Shown here: positions 1 through 8,792 of the stretch, one piece after another | Numbering within the stretch: position 1 is the stretch's first letter | How the letters are laid out: each line of letters opens with the position of its first letter | Source: Marinobacter denitrificans | GTDB lineage: Bacteria > Pseudomonadota > Gammaproteobacteria > Pseudomonadales > Oleiphilaceae | Reading direction: 5' to 3' | Length of the DNA: 64,000 nucleotides | Assembly: GCF_008795955.1 (NCBI RefSeq) | Contig: NZ_VMHN01000002.1 | Span: 124,001 to 188,000 of the forward strand | The notes under the pieces: generated by a model | Seen by the model: only the letters and a program-made list of their open reading frames with translations | Told to the model about the DNA's origin: nothing | Databases searched by the model: none | Made by a program: the position numbers and the translations under genes

Positions 1-537
1 ACCACCGATCCATTAACCGGCCTCGCCAACCGACGCGGCCTTGATGAAACGCTTGAGCGCGAATGGGCGCGGCTCTCCCGCCATCCGGGCGTGTTGTCGG
101 TGATCATGTGCGATGTGGATCATTTCAAACGCTTCAACGATCGCTATGGTCACGACGGTGGCGACAGATGTCTGCAGCAGATCGCCACGGCTCTGCGGAG
201 CGTTATCTCCCGGCCCTCGGATCTGGTGACACGCTACGGAGGTGAGGAATTCGCGCTGATATTGCCCGGCACCGATGAGGAAGGCGCCCGCTTTCTGGGA
301 GTAAAGCTGCGCGTTGCGGTCCAGGGGCTGGCGATCCCCAATGCTGACGTGGGCAAGGGTGCCTGCGTCACCATCAGTGTTGGGGTTTCCAGTATTGATC
401 ACTTTCGTTCAGATGGCGCTGCCTGCCTGCTCAAGCGTGCTGATGAGGCGCTTTATCGGGCCAAGGAGAAAGGACGCAATCAGGTGGTTTTTCTGCCATA
501 CAGCAGTCCACGTTCGTCCGGTAAGGGCGGGTCCTGA
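1..537 (+). CDS. GGDEF-domain diguanylate cyclase (C-terminal part)
   Basis: The frame is open from the first base, so the gene is cut at its 5' end; 178 codons remain. They cover most of a GGDEF domain: the opening DPLTGLANRR, the metal-site stretch CDVDHFKRFND, the active-site signature YGGEEFALILP (GGEEF, a functional variant) and the closing ADEALYRAKEKGRN. The family makes cyclic di-GMP from two GTP. No upstream sensor part is visible, so the input is unknown. An inhibitory-site RxxD just before GGEEF is not obvious (the sequence there is SDLVTRYGGEEF). The 3' end overlaps the convergent LysR gene by 58 bp. Confidence 0.93.
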   Translation, partial: TTDPLTGLANRRGLDETLEREWARLSRHPGVLSVIMCDVDHFKRFNDRYGHDGGDRCLQQIATALRSVISRPSDLVTRYGGEEFALILPGTDEEGARFLGVKLRVAVQGLAIPNADVGKGACVTISVGVSSIDHFRSDGAACLLKRADEALYRAKEKGRNQVVFLPYSSPRSSGKGGS

Positions 538-1415
538 AGCTGTTCACAAAGATCGATCCAGCGGTCGATGCCAGCGCTCCGGTATTTCTGCTTGTGCAGG
601 ATAAAGTAGAAGGTGCGGTCGAATTTCCTTTCTTCCGGGACTTTCAACGGTACCAGACTGCCCCGACGAAACGCATCTGCCAGGCACACCCTGGACAGGC
701 AGCCAATACCGAGATTGGCTTCCACGGCCCGTTTGATGGCTTCTGTATGTTCAAGTTCGAGCAGAATGTCCAGATCCGGCAGCAAGCCGTGCAGTCCCCG
801 CTCGAACGTCTGTCGGGTGCCGGAACCCTGCTCCCGCATGACCCAGGTGGCGGATCGAAGATCCGGGTCTGACAGCCTTTCCTTCGCGGCGAGAGGGTGA
901 TCAGGAGAGCAGAAGACAACCAGCTCGTCGCCCCTCCAGGGAATGACCTCCAGTTCCGAGGATTGAAGTTCACCCTCAATCAGCCCGATGTCCAGCTCGA
1001 AGTCACTGACCCGTTTCGCAATAGTGCGGGTATTGGCTACTTCCAGGGACACTTTCGGATGCGTAGGGGTATTCATGTATTGGGCCATAACGCCGACGGC
1101 CAGATAGTTACCGATAGTGAGGGTAGCGCCCACTTTGAGGGCACCAACCTCAGTATGCTTACTGAAGGCCTGTTCCAGTTCGCCGGCCTGGGCCAGCAGG
1201 GCTTCAACTTTCGGGCGGTACAGGCGTCCCAGCTCGTTGAGTTGAAGACGTTTGCCCACCCGGTCGAAGAGCTGGATATTGAACTGGTTTTCCAGTTCCT
1301 TCAGAGCGCTGCTGGCTGCAGACTGGGACATGGCCAGTGAATCGGCGGCCCGGGTGATGTTCTGGAAGTGCGCCGCGGCCAGGAACACCTCGAGCTGACG
1401 GAAACTGAACTTCAT
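480..1415 (-). CDS. LysR-family transcriptional regulator (FinR-like)
   Basis: 311 residues, the usual LysR length. Residues 1-60 form the winged HTH (FRQLEVFLAAAHFQNITRAADSLAMSQSAASSALKELE, broken here only by description), followed by an effector-binding domain from about residue 90. It is divergent from the ferredoxin-NADP reductase gene, with 119 bp between the starts. In Pseudomonas the LysR-type FinR sits in the same position and activates fpr under superoxide and other stress; that the present protein does so is inferred from position and family. Its 3' end runs 58 bp into the convergent GGDEF gene. Confidence 0.9.
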   Translation of the reverse strand: MKFSFRQLEVFLAAAHFQNITRAADSLAMSQSAASSALKELENQFNIQLFDRVGKRLQLNELGRLYRPKVEALLAQAGELEQAFSKHTEVGALKVGATLTIGNYLAVGVMAQYMNTPTHPKVSLEVANTRTIAKRVSDFELDIGLIEGELQSSELEVIPWRGDELVVFCSPDHPLAAKERLSDPDLRSATWVMREQGSGTRQTFERGLHGLLPDLDILLELEHTEAIKRAVEANLGIGCLSRVCLADAFRRGSLVPLKVPEERKFDRTFYFILHKQKYRSAGIDRWIDLCEQLQDPPLPDERGLLYGRKTT

Positions 1416-1534
1416 AATCGATAAATCCGAATAAGGTTATGAAAATATCCCATTTTGTCGATAGGTTACCTGTGGGTTATTATTTACACAATCATTTTCA
1501 TCCATTTGCCAATGGCTAACAAACGGGCGATACC

Positions 1535-2305
1535 ATGAGCAACCTGAACAAAGAGCGTGTAACAAGTGTTCGTCACTGGAACGACACACTCTTCAGCTTT
1601 ACGACCACCCGTGATCCCGGATTCCGGTTCAAGAATGGTCATTTCACCATGATCGGCCTGGAAACCGATGGCAAACCGCTGATGCGCGCTTACAGCATTG
1701 CCAGCGCTAACTATGAAGAGGAGCTGGAGTTCTTCTCCATCAAGGTGCAGGACGGCCCGCTGACTTCACGGTTGCAGAAAATTCAGGTTGGCGATGAGAT
1801 CATGGTGAGCCGCAAGCCGACCGGCACCCTGATCATGGACAACCTGCTGCCAGGCAAGAACCTCTGGTTGATCAGCACGGGCACCGGCCTGGCGCCGTTC
1901 ATCAGCATTATCAAAGACCCAGAGGTTTACGAGGCCTTTGACAAGGTGATCGTTACCCACGGCGTTCGTTACAAGTCTGAACTGGCTTACCAGGATGAGA
2001 TTGAAGAGCTGCCGAACAACGAATTCTTTGGCGAAATGGTTGAGGGCAAATTGCTCTACTACCCCACGGTTACCCGTGAGGAATTCCGTAATACGGGGCG
2101 CCTGACCGACGCCATGGAAAATGGCAAGCTCACCAAAGATCTGGGGTTGCCCGAGTTTGATCTTGAGAACGACCGCTTCATGGTTTGCGGCAGCCCGAGC
2201 ATGCTGAAAGACACCTGCTCCATCCTCAACAACATGGGCTTCAAGGAAGCGCGCCACGGCAACCTCGGCCACTATGTGATCGAAAGGGCATTCGTGGAGC
2301 AGTAA
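1535..2305 (+). CDS. fpr: ferredoxin--NADP+ reductase
   Basis: 256 residues, typical of bacterial subclass-I ferredoxin (flavodoxin)-NADP reductases. The FAD-binding RAYS motif (LMRAYSIAS, about residue 52), the NADP-binding STGTGLAPF stretch and the CGSPSML motif near the C-terminus are visible, and the protein ends with the short FVEQ tail characteristic of the group. It moves electrons between NADPH and ferredoxin/flavodoxin, supporting Fe-S repair and redox balance in the cytosol. The gene is divergent from a LysR regulator and followed by a hairpin terminator. The ribosome binding site ahead of the ATG is weak (GGGCGATACC). Confidence 0.95.
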   Translation: MSNLNKERVTSVRHWNDTLFSFTTTRDPGFRFKNGHFTMIGLETDGKPLMRAYSIASANYEEELEFFSIKVQDGPLTSRLQKIQVGDEIMVSRKPTGTLIMDNLLPGKNLWLISTGTGLAPFISIIKDPEVYEAFDKVIVTHGVRYKSELAYQDEIEELPNNEFFGEMVEGKLLYYPTVTREEFRNTGRLTDAMENGKLTKDLGLPEFDLENDRFMVCGSPSMLKDTCSILNNMGFKEARHGNLGHYVIERAFVEQ

Positions 2306-2312
2306 ATCAGCC

Positions 2313-2336
2313 GGGCCTTCTATAAGCGGAAGGCCC
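2313..2336. terminator. hairpin terminator between fpr and the SRPBCC gene
   Basis: Perfect 8-bp stem GGGCCTTC (2313-2320) and GAAGGCCC (2329-2336) with an 8-nt loop, lying between two convergent genes. There is only a weak T-rich run on either side, so it is probably used in both directions but not a textbook intrinsic terminator. Confidence 0.6.
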
Positions 2337-2352
2337 AGCTTCTCCACAACTC

Positions 2353-3012
2353 CTATCTTCCCCCAATCGGTATTGCTCCCGCTTCCATGTGGGCTTTGAG
2401 ATTGCGCATATTTTTAGAAAGCACCGATGACTCAAGGCCTTTCAGGAAGTGTGCTGCGGCATTGCCGGCGGAGTTACCCGGAGGGTTGAAGTTGAGGGTT
2501 ACGGAAACCTCTGTACCTGCGCCGTCTGCTTTTGGCTCAAAGACAACGGATCCCCAGGTGTTGATCTCGGAGCCTTCCAGCGAGCGCCAGCTAAGGCGGC
2601 GGTCGGGTATATCCTCGATCACCTCGGAGTCCCACTCCAGCGAGGGTCCAGCGGGAAGGCGGGCTACCCAGTGGCTGATATTACCTTCGCGCGGGGTCAC
2701 CTGCTCAAGAAAGTTCATAATCCGCGGAAGGTTCGAAAAGTCCCGCCAGAACTCGTAAACGTCGCTTGCAGGGCGATCGACCACCACAGAGCTGCTCAGG
2801 TGGACATCCCGACTGGCGCCGTGCGCGGAGGGTAACCGTTTTGGCTGTGAGCGACCATTCTGGACCGCTTTGAATAACAGGAAGGCTCCCCCGAGCCCAA
2901 GCAATGCTCCAAACAGCCCTCCTTTGCGCGAAGCGAGTGCGATAAGACTACCGCCTGCTGCGCCGCTGTTCTTGGACAAGGTACGGGAAAATTTTTCGGA
3001 TGCACGCGTCAT
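2353..3012 (-). CDS. SRPBCC-family (polyketide cyclase/dehydrase-like) membrane protein
   Basis: 219 residues. An N-terminal glycine-rich hydrophobic segment (about 28-48, GGLFGALLGLGGAFLLF) suggests a membrane anchor. Residues 70-205 form a START/SRPBCC (COG5637-like) fold: SSSVVVDRPASDVYEFWRDF, LPRIMNFLEQV, WRSLEGSEINTWGSVVF. This family is common beside stress genes in proteobacteria, but its ligand is unknown. A good RBS (GAAGGAG) precedes the ATG at 3012. A candidate palindromic operator (3087-3100) lies 75 bp upstream. Confidence 0.85.
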   Translation of the reverse strand: MTRASEKFSRTLSKNSGAAGGSLIALASRKGGLFGALLGLGGAFLLFKAVQNGRSQPKRLPSAHGASRDVHLSSSVVVDRPASDVYEFWRDFSNLPRIMNFLEQVTPREGNISHWVARLPAGPSLEWDSEVIEDIPDRRLSWRSLEGSEINTWGSVVFEPKADGAGTEVSVTLNFNPPGNSAGNAAAHFLKGLESSVLSKNMRNLKAHMEAGAIPIGGR

Positions 3013-3340
3013 GGCTTAGCTCCTTCAAGCAGGTTCAATGTGAACGTACGCGCCTCTATCTTGCGCCCGCCTGCGGAAAAGACGAATTATCACAGGTTAA
3101 GTTCTGCGCCTCAGAAGGTGTTTTTTTGATGAAGGGCTGATTACAGATCCAACATGTGATGGAGAAAGAAAAATTTTCGATTTCTCTGCAAATTTTTCCG
3201 ATACCCACACTTCGGAATAACCCTGGAAAGGAAGACCGCGAAGCTAAGAGGCTGTTCCTGAGCCGATTGAACAACACTGGCGTGCCGGTTGCTTATGTAT
3301 TGGAAGCTAACCCGCTTCCACCAGTGAACAAGGAGCAGCC
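3013..3340. other. divergent intergenic region, SRPBCC gene / thiolase gene
   Basis: 328 bp without a convincing gene. It holds the TTATC-ACAG-GTTAA palindrome at 3087-3100, a T-run at about 3119-3127, and an AT-rich inverted repeat GAAAAATTT (3168-3176) / AAATTTTTC (3190-3198) with a 13-nt gap. It probably contains the promoters of both flanking genes. The short open frames here lack RBS and family resemblance. Confidence 0.5.
3087..3100. promoter_or_regulatory. candidate Crp/Fnr-type operator (TTATC-ACAG-GTTAA)
   Basis: A 5-4-5 imperfect palindrome matching the window-wide pattern TTAAC-N4-GTTAA in nine of ten arm positions. It lies 75 bp upstream of the SRPBCC start and about 240 bp upstream of the thiolase. 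Assignment to a Crp/Fnr regulator is inference from geometry. Confidence 0.45.
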
Positions 3341-4675
3341 ATGGTCGATCCGCAAAGTGCAAGCCACGAACGCGCCGCCCCGGAGAGCTCCAGACCCAGG
3401 CCAGTCTACCTCGTTGACGGTGCGCGAACGCCCTTTCTGAAGGCAAGAGGAGAACCGGGGCCTTTCTCGCCCGTCGACCTTGCAGTGCAATGCGGCAGGC
3501 CATTAGTGATGCGCCACCCCGTTCCGCCGGAAGCTTATGATCAGGTTATCCTGGGGTGCGTCAATGTTGTCCCGTCGGAGATGAACCCTGCCCGTATTGC
3601 GGCCCTACGAATGGGAATGGGGGATGCGATGCCAGCGTTCACTGTACAGATTAACTGTGGGTCAGGCATGCAGTCTGTTGACACGGCGTTCCGGTACATC
3701 CGGGACGGTCGGGGCGAGCTTATTCTGGCGGGCGGAACCGAAGCGCTCAGCCGCGCCCCGATGATGTTGCCAGATGCGGCGGTGCAATGGCTGTCGGGAC
3801 TGAACAAGGCGTCTTCCGTTCAGGATTATGCCCAGCAGATAAGCCGGCTCAATCCCAAGGACTTCAAACCAGAAATCAGCCTTGCTCAAGGTCTGACAGA
3901 TCCGATTGTGGGCATGAGCATGGGACAGACCGCGGAACTGCTGGCGCATCAGTTCAGTATCTCCCGCAGGCGAGCCGACGAATACGCGGCCAGCAGCCAT
4001 CAGCGTCTGGCTCGCGCAGCAGAGCAGGGGTGGTTGTCTGACGAAATTGTCCCTGCGGTTTCGCCGGATGGAAGATTGTTCAGCAAGGATGACGGAGTGC
4101 GCCCTGACACCTCACCGGAATCCCTCGCGAAATTGAAACCGGCATTCGAGCCGCCTTATGGACAGGTTACTCCGGGTAACAGTTCACAGGTCACCGATGG
4201 CGCCTCCTGGTTGATTCTGGCCTCTGAGGAAGCAGTAGAGCGTTATGGACTTGAACCCCAGGCAGTCATTGTCGACAGTGAGTGGTCCGCACTGAACCCG
4301 AGCATTATGGGGTTGGGGCCGGTACTAAGCTCAACCGCGTTGCTCAGTCGGCATCAGATCGATTTACACGACGTGGACCTGTGGGAAATAAACGAGGCTT
4401 TTGCCGCGCAGGTGCTGGCCTGTGTCGCCGCCTGGGACGACGCAGCGTTCTGTCGCATTGCGCTTGGCCGGGAACAGCCGGTGGGCCAACTGGATATGCG
4501 CAAGCTGAATATCGACGGTGGTGCAGTTGCCCTGGGGCACCCTGTTGGAGCGAGCGGTAACCGTATAGTTCTGCATCTGATGAAGGCGTTGTCCAGAGAG
4601 GGGCTGAGAAAGGGGGTCGCCACCGAATGCATCGGTGGCGGCCAGTCCGGCGCCATGCTGATCGAAACCATCTAG
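3341..4675 (+). CDS. acetyl-CoA C-acyltransferase (thiolase)
   Basis: 444 residues, slightly longer than the classic 390-residue thiolases and closer to FadI-type proteins. The nucleophilic cysteine is in VQINCGSGMQS (C106); the C-terminal GGAVALGHPVGASGNR holds the catalytic histidine and ECIGGGQSGAMLIE the second cysteine. It cleaves 3-ketoacyl-CoA to acetyl-CoA and a shortened acyl-CoA. AAGGAG lies 6 nt before the chosen ATG. The FadJ-like gene follows after 21 bp, so the pair forms a beta-oxidation operon. Substrate chain length cannot be read from the sequence. Confidence 0.92.
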   Translation: MVDPQSASHERAAPESSRPRPVYLVDGARTPFLKARGEPGPFSPVDLAVQCGRPLVMRHPVPPEAYDQVILGCVNVVPSEMNPARIAALRMGMGDAMPAFTVQINCGSGMQSVDTAFRYIRDGRGELILAGGTEALSRAPMMLPDAAVQWLSGLNKASSVQDYAQQISRLNPKDFKPEISLAQGLTDPIVGMSMGQTAELLAHQFSISRRRADEYAASSHQRLARAAEQGWLSDEIVPAVSPDGRLFSKDDGVRPDTSPESLAKLKPAFEPPYGQVTPGNSSQVTDGASWLILASEEAVERYGLEPQAVIVDSEWSALNPSIMGLGPVLSSTALLSRHQIDLHDVDLWEINEAFAAQVLACVAAWDDAAFCRIALGREQPVGQLDMRKLNIDGGAVALGHPVGASGNRIVLHLMKALSREGLRKGVATECIGGGQSGAMLIETI

Positions 4676-4696
4676 CTTTCCAGCCAGGAGGCGACC

Positions 4697-6802
4697 ATGA
4701 CCGAAGACATACTTGAACACCTCAATAGTCGCGCCCGATATCTTGGTCCTGATGACGAGCAGGCACTCTCTGTCACCCGGCTCAATCATTGGCGCCTCAG
4801 TCGCGATGAGCACGACATTGCGTGGCTGGTGTTTGACCAGCAGGGGACCTCAGCCAATGTGCTCTCGTCCGAAGTACTTGGAGAACTGGAGGAGCTTGTC
4901 CGGAATATCAGGGAACAGGCCCCCCGGGCAGTGGTCCTCAGGTCGGCAAAGAAGACCAGTTTCTGTATGGGGGCAGACATCAGCGAGTTTCGTGACGTCA
5001 CGACGGAATCGGAAGTGTTGTCGAAACTGGCCGAGGCCCACGACATTGTGGATAGCTTCGAAGCTCTGTCCTGTCCCCGGATCGCGGTAATTCACGGCCA
5101 GTGCCTTGGCGGCGGTCTGGAGCTGGCGTTAAGTTGCAGCTATCGACTGGCAATACCCGGCGCGAGATTCGGCTTTCCGGAAATCCAGCTGGGCCTGCAC
5201 CCGGGACTGGGGGGGACCGTACGGTTGCCCCGGCTTATCAATCCGGTGGAAGCGATGAAACTGATGCTTACCGGAAAACCTGTCGTCCATCAGAAAGCAA
5301 AAAAACTTGGACTTGTTGATGATGTTGTAGAGGAGCGTCATGTGCTGGCTGCCATTGAGGCAGCTATTGCCGGCGATCTGAACAAACACCATCACGGCCT
5401 GAAGGATCAGGTGATGATGAGCGGGCCCGCCCGGCAGCTTGAAGCCCGCCAGATGCGGGCTGAGAGTGCAAAAAAGGCGCCACCTGAGCACTATCCTGCA
5501 CCGGGCGCCCTCATTGACCTGTGGGAAAACCATGGCGGCGATACTTCAACGATGGCCGAGGCAGAAATGGAGTCTTTTGCCCGCCTTCTGCAAACGGAGA
5601 CGGCGCAGAATCTGATGCGTGTGTTCTTCCTCAGAGAAAAGTTGAAAGGCCTGAGCGATGCTGACGCTCAGGACATCTGCCATGTCCATGTGGTCGGCGC
5701 TGGCGAAATGGGCGGGGATATTGCTGGCTGGAGCGCACTGAAGGGCCATACGGTCACCTTGTTTGACCAGGATCCGGATAAAATTTCAGGTGCCATTAAA
5801 AAACTGTCGGAGTTATGTGAGCGAAAACATTATTCCTCAGCCGAAACACGAGAAGCTCTGGATCGCCTGGTGCCCGACTTTGCCAATGACGGCGCCTACA
5901 AAAGCGACCTCATTATTGAGGCCGTTCCAGAGGATGTTGATATCAAACGTAAAGTCTATGAGGAGGTAGAGTCACGGATGAAGCCGGGTGCGATTCTGGC
6001 TACCAATACCTCCAGCATACCTCTGAACGAGCTTGCTCGAAGTGTAAAAGTACCCGAACGTCTGGTAGGACTGCACTTCTTTAACCCGGTGGCGGTCATG
6101 CCACTGGTGGAAGTGGTCACGCACGAAAAGTTGGCCGAAGAGAACTATGCACGGGCGCGCGGGTTCACCGGCCAGATTGAACGACTACCTGTTCCGGTGA
6201 GCGACGCACCCGGGTTTCTCGTAAACCGCGCTCTGACGCCCTACCTGATGGAAGCCATATTGATGCTTGATGAAGGTGTTCCGGCAGAGAGCATTGACAG
6301 GGTTGCCGAAGATTTTGGCATGCCCATGGGGCCTGTTGAACTGGCAGATCAGGTAGGGCTGGATATCTGTGTGGGGGTTGCGGACATGTTGAGGGAGCGC
6401 CTTGATTCCACCCTTCCGGAGTCACCAGATTGGCTTACGGAATTGGTCGACAGGGGAGACCTGGGCAAGAAAACGGGGCGAGGGCTTTATACCTGGAAAA
6501 AAGGGGAGCCCCGTAAAAGCCAGAAGGCCGACGATGCCCCCGAAAATACCCTCGACCGGTTGATTCTGCCCATGCTCAATGCCTGTGTCGCTTGCCTGAA
6601 CCAGAATGTTGTGGAGAGCGAAAACGTTGCCGATGCAGCGATGATTTTTGGCACCGGCTTCGCGCCGTTCCGCGGCGGGCCTTTCAGGTACATTCACCAC
6701 CGCGGAGCTGAGAAAATTCACTCTCAGTTGCGGGATCTGGAGGATCACTATGGCAAACGGTTTGAACCGGATAAAGGCTGGCAAAAACTGATCCGCGCCT
6801 GA
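4697..6802 (+). CDS. fadJ: multifunctional enoyl-CoA hydratase / 3-hydroxyacyl-CoA dehydrogenase
   Basis: 701 residues, the length of FadB/FadJ alpha subunits. The N-terminal crotonase half shows the oxyanion-hole GADIS, CLGGGLELALS and PEIQLGLHPGLGGT with both catalytic glutamates. The C-terminal half opens with a Rossmann GAGEMGGD and continues ATNTSSIPLNELA and GLHFFNPVAVMPLVE of 3-hydroxyacyl-CoA dehydrogenases. It carries out the two middle steps of beta-oxidation and probably forms a complex with the upstream thiolase. AGGAGG lies 5 nt before the start. FadJ rather than FadB is chosen because the thiolase precedes it (fadIJ order), which is inference. Confidence 0.88.
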   Translation: MTEDILEHLNSRARYLGPDDEQALSVTRLNHWRLSRDEHDIAWLVFDQQGTSANVLSSEVLGELEELVRNIREQAPRAVVLRSAKKTSFCMGADISEFRDVTTESEVLSKLAEAHDIVDSFEALSCPRIAVIHGQCLGGGLELALSCSYRLAIPGARFGFPEIQLGLHPGLGGTVRLPRLINPVEAMKLMLTGKPVVHQKAKKLGLVDDVVEERHVLAAIEAAIAGDLNKHHHGLKDQVMMSGPARQLEARQMRAESAKKAPPEHYPAPGALIDLWENHGGDTSTMAEAEMESFARLLQTETAQNLMRVFFLREKLKGLSDADAQDICHVHVVGAGEMGGDIAGWSALKGHTVTLFDQDPDKISGAIKKLSELCERKHYSSAETREALDRLVPDFANDGAYKSDLIIEAVPEDVDIKRKVYEEVESRMKPGAILATNTSSIPLNELARSVKVPERLVGLHFFNPVAVMPLVEVVTHEKLAEENYARARGFTGQIERLPVPVSDAPGFLVNRALTPYLMEAILMLDEGVPAESIDRVAEDFGMPMGPVELADQVGLDICVGVADMLRERLDSTLPESPDWLTELVDRGDLGKKTGRGLYTWKKGEPRKSQKADDAPENTLDRLILPMLNACVACLNQNVVESENVADAAMIFGTGFAPFRGGPFRYIHHRGAEKIHSQLRDLEDHYGKRFEPDKGWQKLIRA

Positions 6803-6816
6803 TTCCGCCTTTACAC

Positions 6817-6835
6817 GGAGGGGCGGGGCCCCTCC
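6817..6835. terminator. GC-rich hairpin between convergent genes
   Basis: Perfect 8-bp stem GGAGGGGC (6817-6824) / GCCCCTCC (6828-6835) with a 3-nt loop, 15 bp after the FadJ-like stop and before the 3' end of the convergent Crp/Fnr gene. No T-run, so a terminator is likely but not certain. Confidence 0.5.
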
Positions 6836-6857
6836 TCATAAATAGCTGACGGAAACG

Positions 6858-7598
6858 CTACGTGGCAGTGTGTTTCAGAACACCGTCCAGGTCTTCCTCC
6901 AGGTAGGAAGGGTCGAAGCATGCGACCTTTCTTAGCCCTTCAATATCCAGCAGCATAATGCCTGAGTTTGGTGCGTCGACCAGTTTCTCTTCCTTCAACT
7001 CATGAAAGGTTCGGTTCACATGCACCACGCTCAGGCCCAGTGCGTCTGCGAGCAAGGTCTGGGTAAGTGGCAGGTGTAGGTGATTGGCGACCTTGACATT
7101 GGTTCTCTCCAGTCGTCGCGCCATTTCTACAAGAAAATGTGCGACTTTTTCCCGCGCTGTTCTGCGCCCAAGGTTGACCAGACGTTCGACCAGAATCGCC
7201 TGGTCCCGCGAAGCAATCATGAAAAAGATGTTACAGAGCAGCAAGGATTCAGCGAAGACTTCCGTCAGTCGTGGTTTCGGGAAGGCGCACAGCACGCTGT
7301 TGGTAAGCAATCTCAGCCCCGATACTCGCTTCTGGAAACCAAAATCGCGAAGACCGATGATATCACCCGGAACGTAGACATCAAGCACCTGCCGTGAACC
7401 GTCCTCCATGTCTCTGAAGGAGTAGGCCCAGCCCTTTTTTACGGAATAGAATGCCTCGGAAGGGTCCCCCTGGCTCCACAGTTGGGTGTTCTTTGAGTAC
7501 TCCTTCGGGCTCTTTTCCAGCGAGTCCAACAACTCCTGCTCTGCCACCGACAATGTCGCGTAGTGCTGGAAGTGTTTTACGATGCAACTCGATCCCAT
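6858..7598 (-). CDS. Crp/Fnr-family transcriptional regulator, copy 1
   Basis: 246 residues from the ATG at 7598, chosen because AGGGGG lies just upstream; an in-frame ATG at 7661 would add 21 residues without RBS. Residues 30-140 are a cyclic-nucleotide-type beta-barrel (LWSQGDPSEAFYSVKKGWAY, DGSRQVLDVYVPGDIIGL), then the dimer helix and a winged HTH (TQTLLADALGLSVVHVNRTFHELK). The recognition helix reads VVHVNR where FNR has VETISR, so FNR's Glu and Ser contacts are replaced. No N-terminal cysteine cluster for an Fe-S centre is present, so it is not an FNR-type oxygen sensor. It is a paralogue of the regulator at 40396-41235. A palindromic site lies 60 bp upstream, shared with divergent ectD. 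Confidence 0.93.
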   Translation of the reverse strand: MGSSCIVKHFQHYATLSVAEQELLDSLEKSPKEYSKNTQLWSQGDPSEAFYSVKKGWAYSFRDMEDGSRQVLDVYVPGDIIGLRDFGFQKRVSGLRLLTNSVLCAFPKPRLTEVFAESLLLCNIFFMIASRDQAILVERLVNLGRRTAREKVAHFLVEMARRLERTNVKVANHLHLPLTQTLLADALGLSVVHVNRTFHELKEEKLVDAPNSGIMLLDIEGLRKVACFDPSYLEEDLDGVLKHTAT

Positions 7599-7657
7599 GG
7601 TTCCCCCTATCGCTTTGGTAATCCTCGAGATACTGCACCCGTGCTCTGTGTAATAAC

Positions 7658-7671
7658 ACAACCTATGTTAT
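7658..7671. promoter_or_regulatory. candidate Crp/Fnr-type operator (ACAAC-CTAT-GTTAT)
   Basis: 5-4-5 palindrome between the divergent Crp/Fnr gene (start 7598) and ectD (start 7744), 60 and 73 bp from the starts. It shares the CTAT spacer and GTTA arm with the site at 8713-8726. The position suits autoregulation and control of ectD, which is inference. Confidence 0.5.
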
Positions 7672-7743
7672 GTGAGCGCGAATTATCCCGGTGTTAGCGT
7701 CAGCGCCGAACTCATTGAATAAATCAGGACATGGAGTCTGTAT

Positions 7744-8652
7744 ATGTTGGATCGCACCGACTACTACCGAACCAGAGAGGAAAATGCCGGAGAGATGTTC
7801 TCTCGTATTGAGCCAGTCGTTCACAGTCACGGCAGAGAGAGGGAAAAAGGCCCCTTGGGCCGAGCCCAGGTAGACCAGTACGAGCGAGACGGTTTTTTGT
7901 GGCTTGACAGCTTCTTTCCCCAGGAGGTGGTTTCTTCGTTTTTCGGCGAACTGGACGAGATGGCGAAAGATCGGGACTTCTGTGACCGGGAAGAAGTAAT
8001 CATGGATACGAACCGGGAAAAAATACGCTCGGTATTTTCGATGCATGAGCTCTCTCCTGCGTTCGACAGGTTGACCCGAGATAAATTGTTGCTCGGCATG
8101 GTGAGTCAGTTATTGGGGGACGATGTGTATATCCATCAATCCCGCATCAACAGCAAGGCGGGGTTCTCTGGAAACGGATTCGAATGGCACTCCGATTTTG
8201 AAACCTGGCACAGTGAAGATGGCATGCCTGAAATGCGGGCAGTCAGTGCTTCCATAATGCTTACCGATAACAATCCGTACAACGGCCCGCTGATGCTGAT
8301 TCCCGGGTCTCAAAACTCTTTCATACCCTGTGCCGGTTCTACACCAGAACGAAACTGGGAGCAGTCCCTCAAGAAACAGTCGGTAGGTCTGCCGTCGAGA
8401 GAGGCAGTGGCAAGCCTCGCCAACAAGAACGGGATACAGGCCCCTACGGGCCCAGCTGGGTCGTTATTATTGTTTGAGTGCAACACGCTGCACGCATCGA
8501 ACAGGAATATGTCTCCATGGCCACGGGCGAATTTATTCTTCGTCTATAACGCCGTCAGCAATCGGCTTGTGCGACCGTTTGGCCGTACTGAGCCCAGGCC
8601 GGAACGTCTGGCTGCCCGGCAGCGGACCACTCCATTGGTTCCACATGAGTAA
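7744..8652 (+). CDS. ectD: ectoine hydroxylase
   Basis: 302 residues, the family length. The EctD signature is intact: FEWHSDFETWHSEDGMP supplies iron ligands H149 and D151, the distal ligand is H250 (NTLHASNRN), and NGPLMLIPGS follows. The enzyme is a Fe(II)/2-oxoglutarate dioxygenase that turns ectoine into 5-hydroxyectoine, a compatible solute for salt, heat and desiccation. GGAG lies 8-9 nt before the ATG. No ectABC lies in this window, so ectoine synthesis or uptake must be encoded elsewhere. It is divergent from a Crp/Fnr gene and shares its upstream palindrome. Confidence 0.95.
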   Translation: MLDRTDYYRTREENAGEMFSRIEPVVHSHGREREKGPLGRAQVDQYERDGFLWLDSFFPQEVVSSFFGELDEMAKDRDFCDREEVIMDTNREKIRSVFSMHELSPAFDRLTRDKLLLGMVSQLLGDDVYIHQSRINSKAGFSGNGFEWHSDFETWHSEDGMPEMRAVSASIMLTDNNPYNGPLMLIPGSQNSFIPCAGSTPERNWEQSLKKQSVGLPSREAVASLANKNGIQAPTGPAGSLLLFECNTLHASNRNMSPWPRANLFFVYNAVSNRLVRPFGRTEPRPERLAARQRTTPLVPHE

Positions 8653-8712
8653 TGAACGGTCAGGTGTGTGCCTGAGAGATACAGGGTAGGAGGGCGACAC
8701 GTCGCGGCAATA

Positions 8713-8726
8713 TAAACCTATGTTAA
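8713..8726. promoter_or_regulatory. candidate Crp/Fnr-type operator (TAAAC-CTAT-GTTAA)
   Basis: 5-4-5 palindrome between ectD and the receiver-domain gene, centred about 73 bp upstream of the latter's ATG. Nine of ten arm bases match TTAAC/GTTAA. Confidence 0.5.
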
Positions 8727-8792
8727 GGCCCGGTAATAAAAACGTTGGTAGCGTGGTTACTCCTTCAGAGGTAGAAGATTGAGTAACGGACT

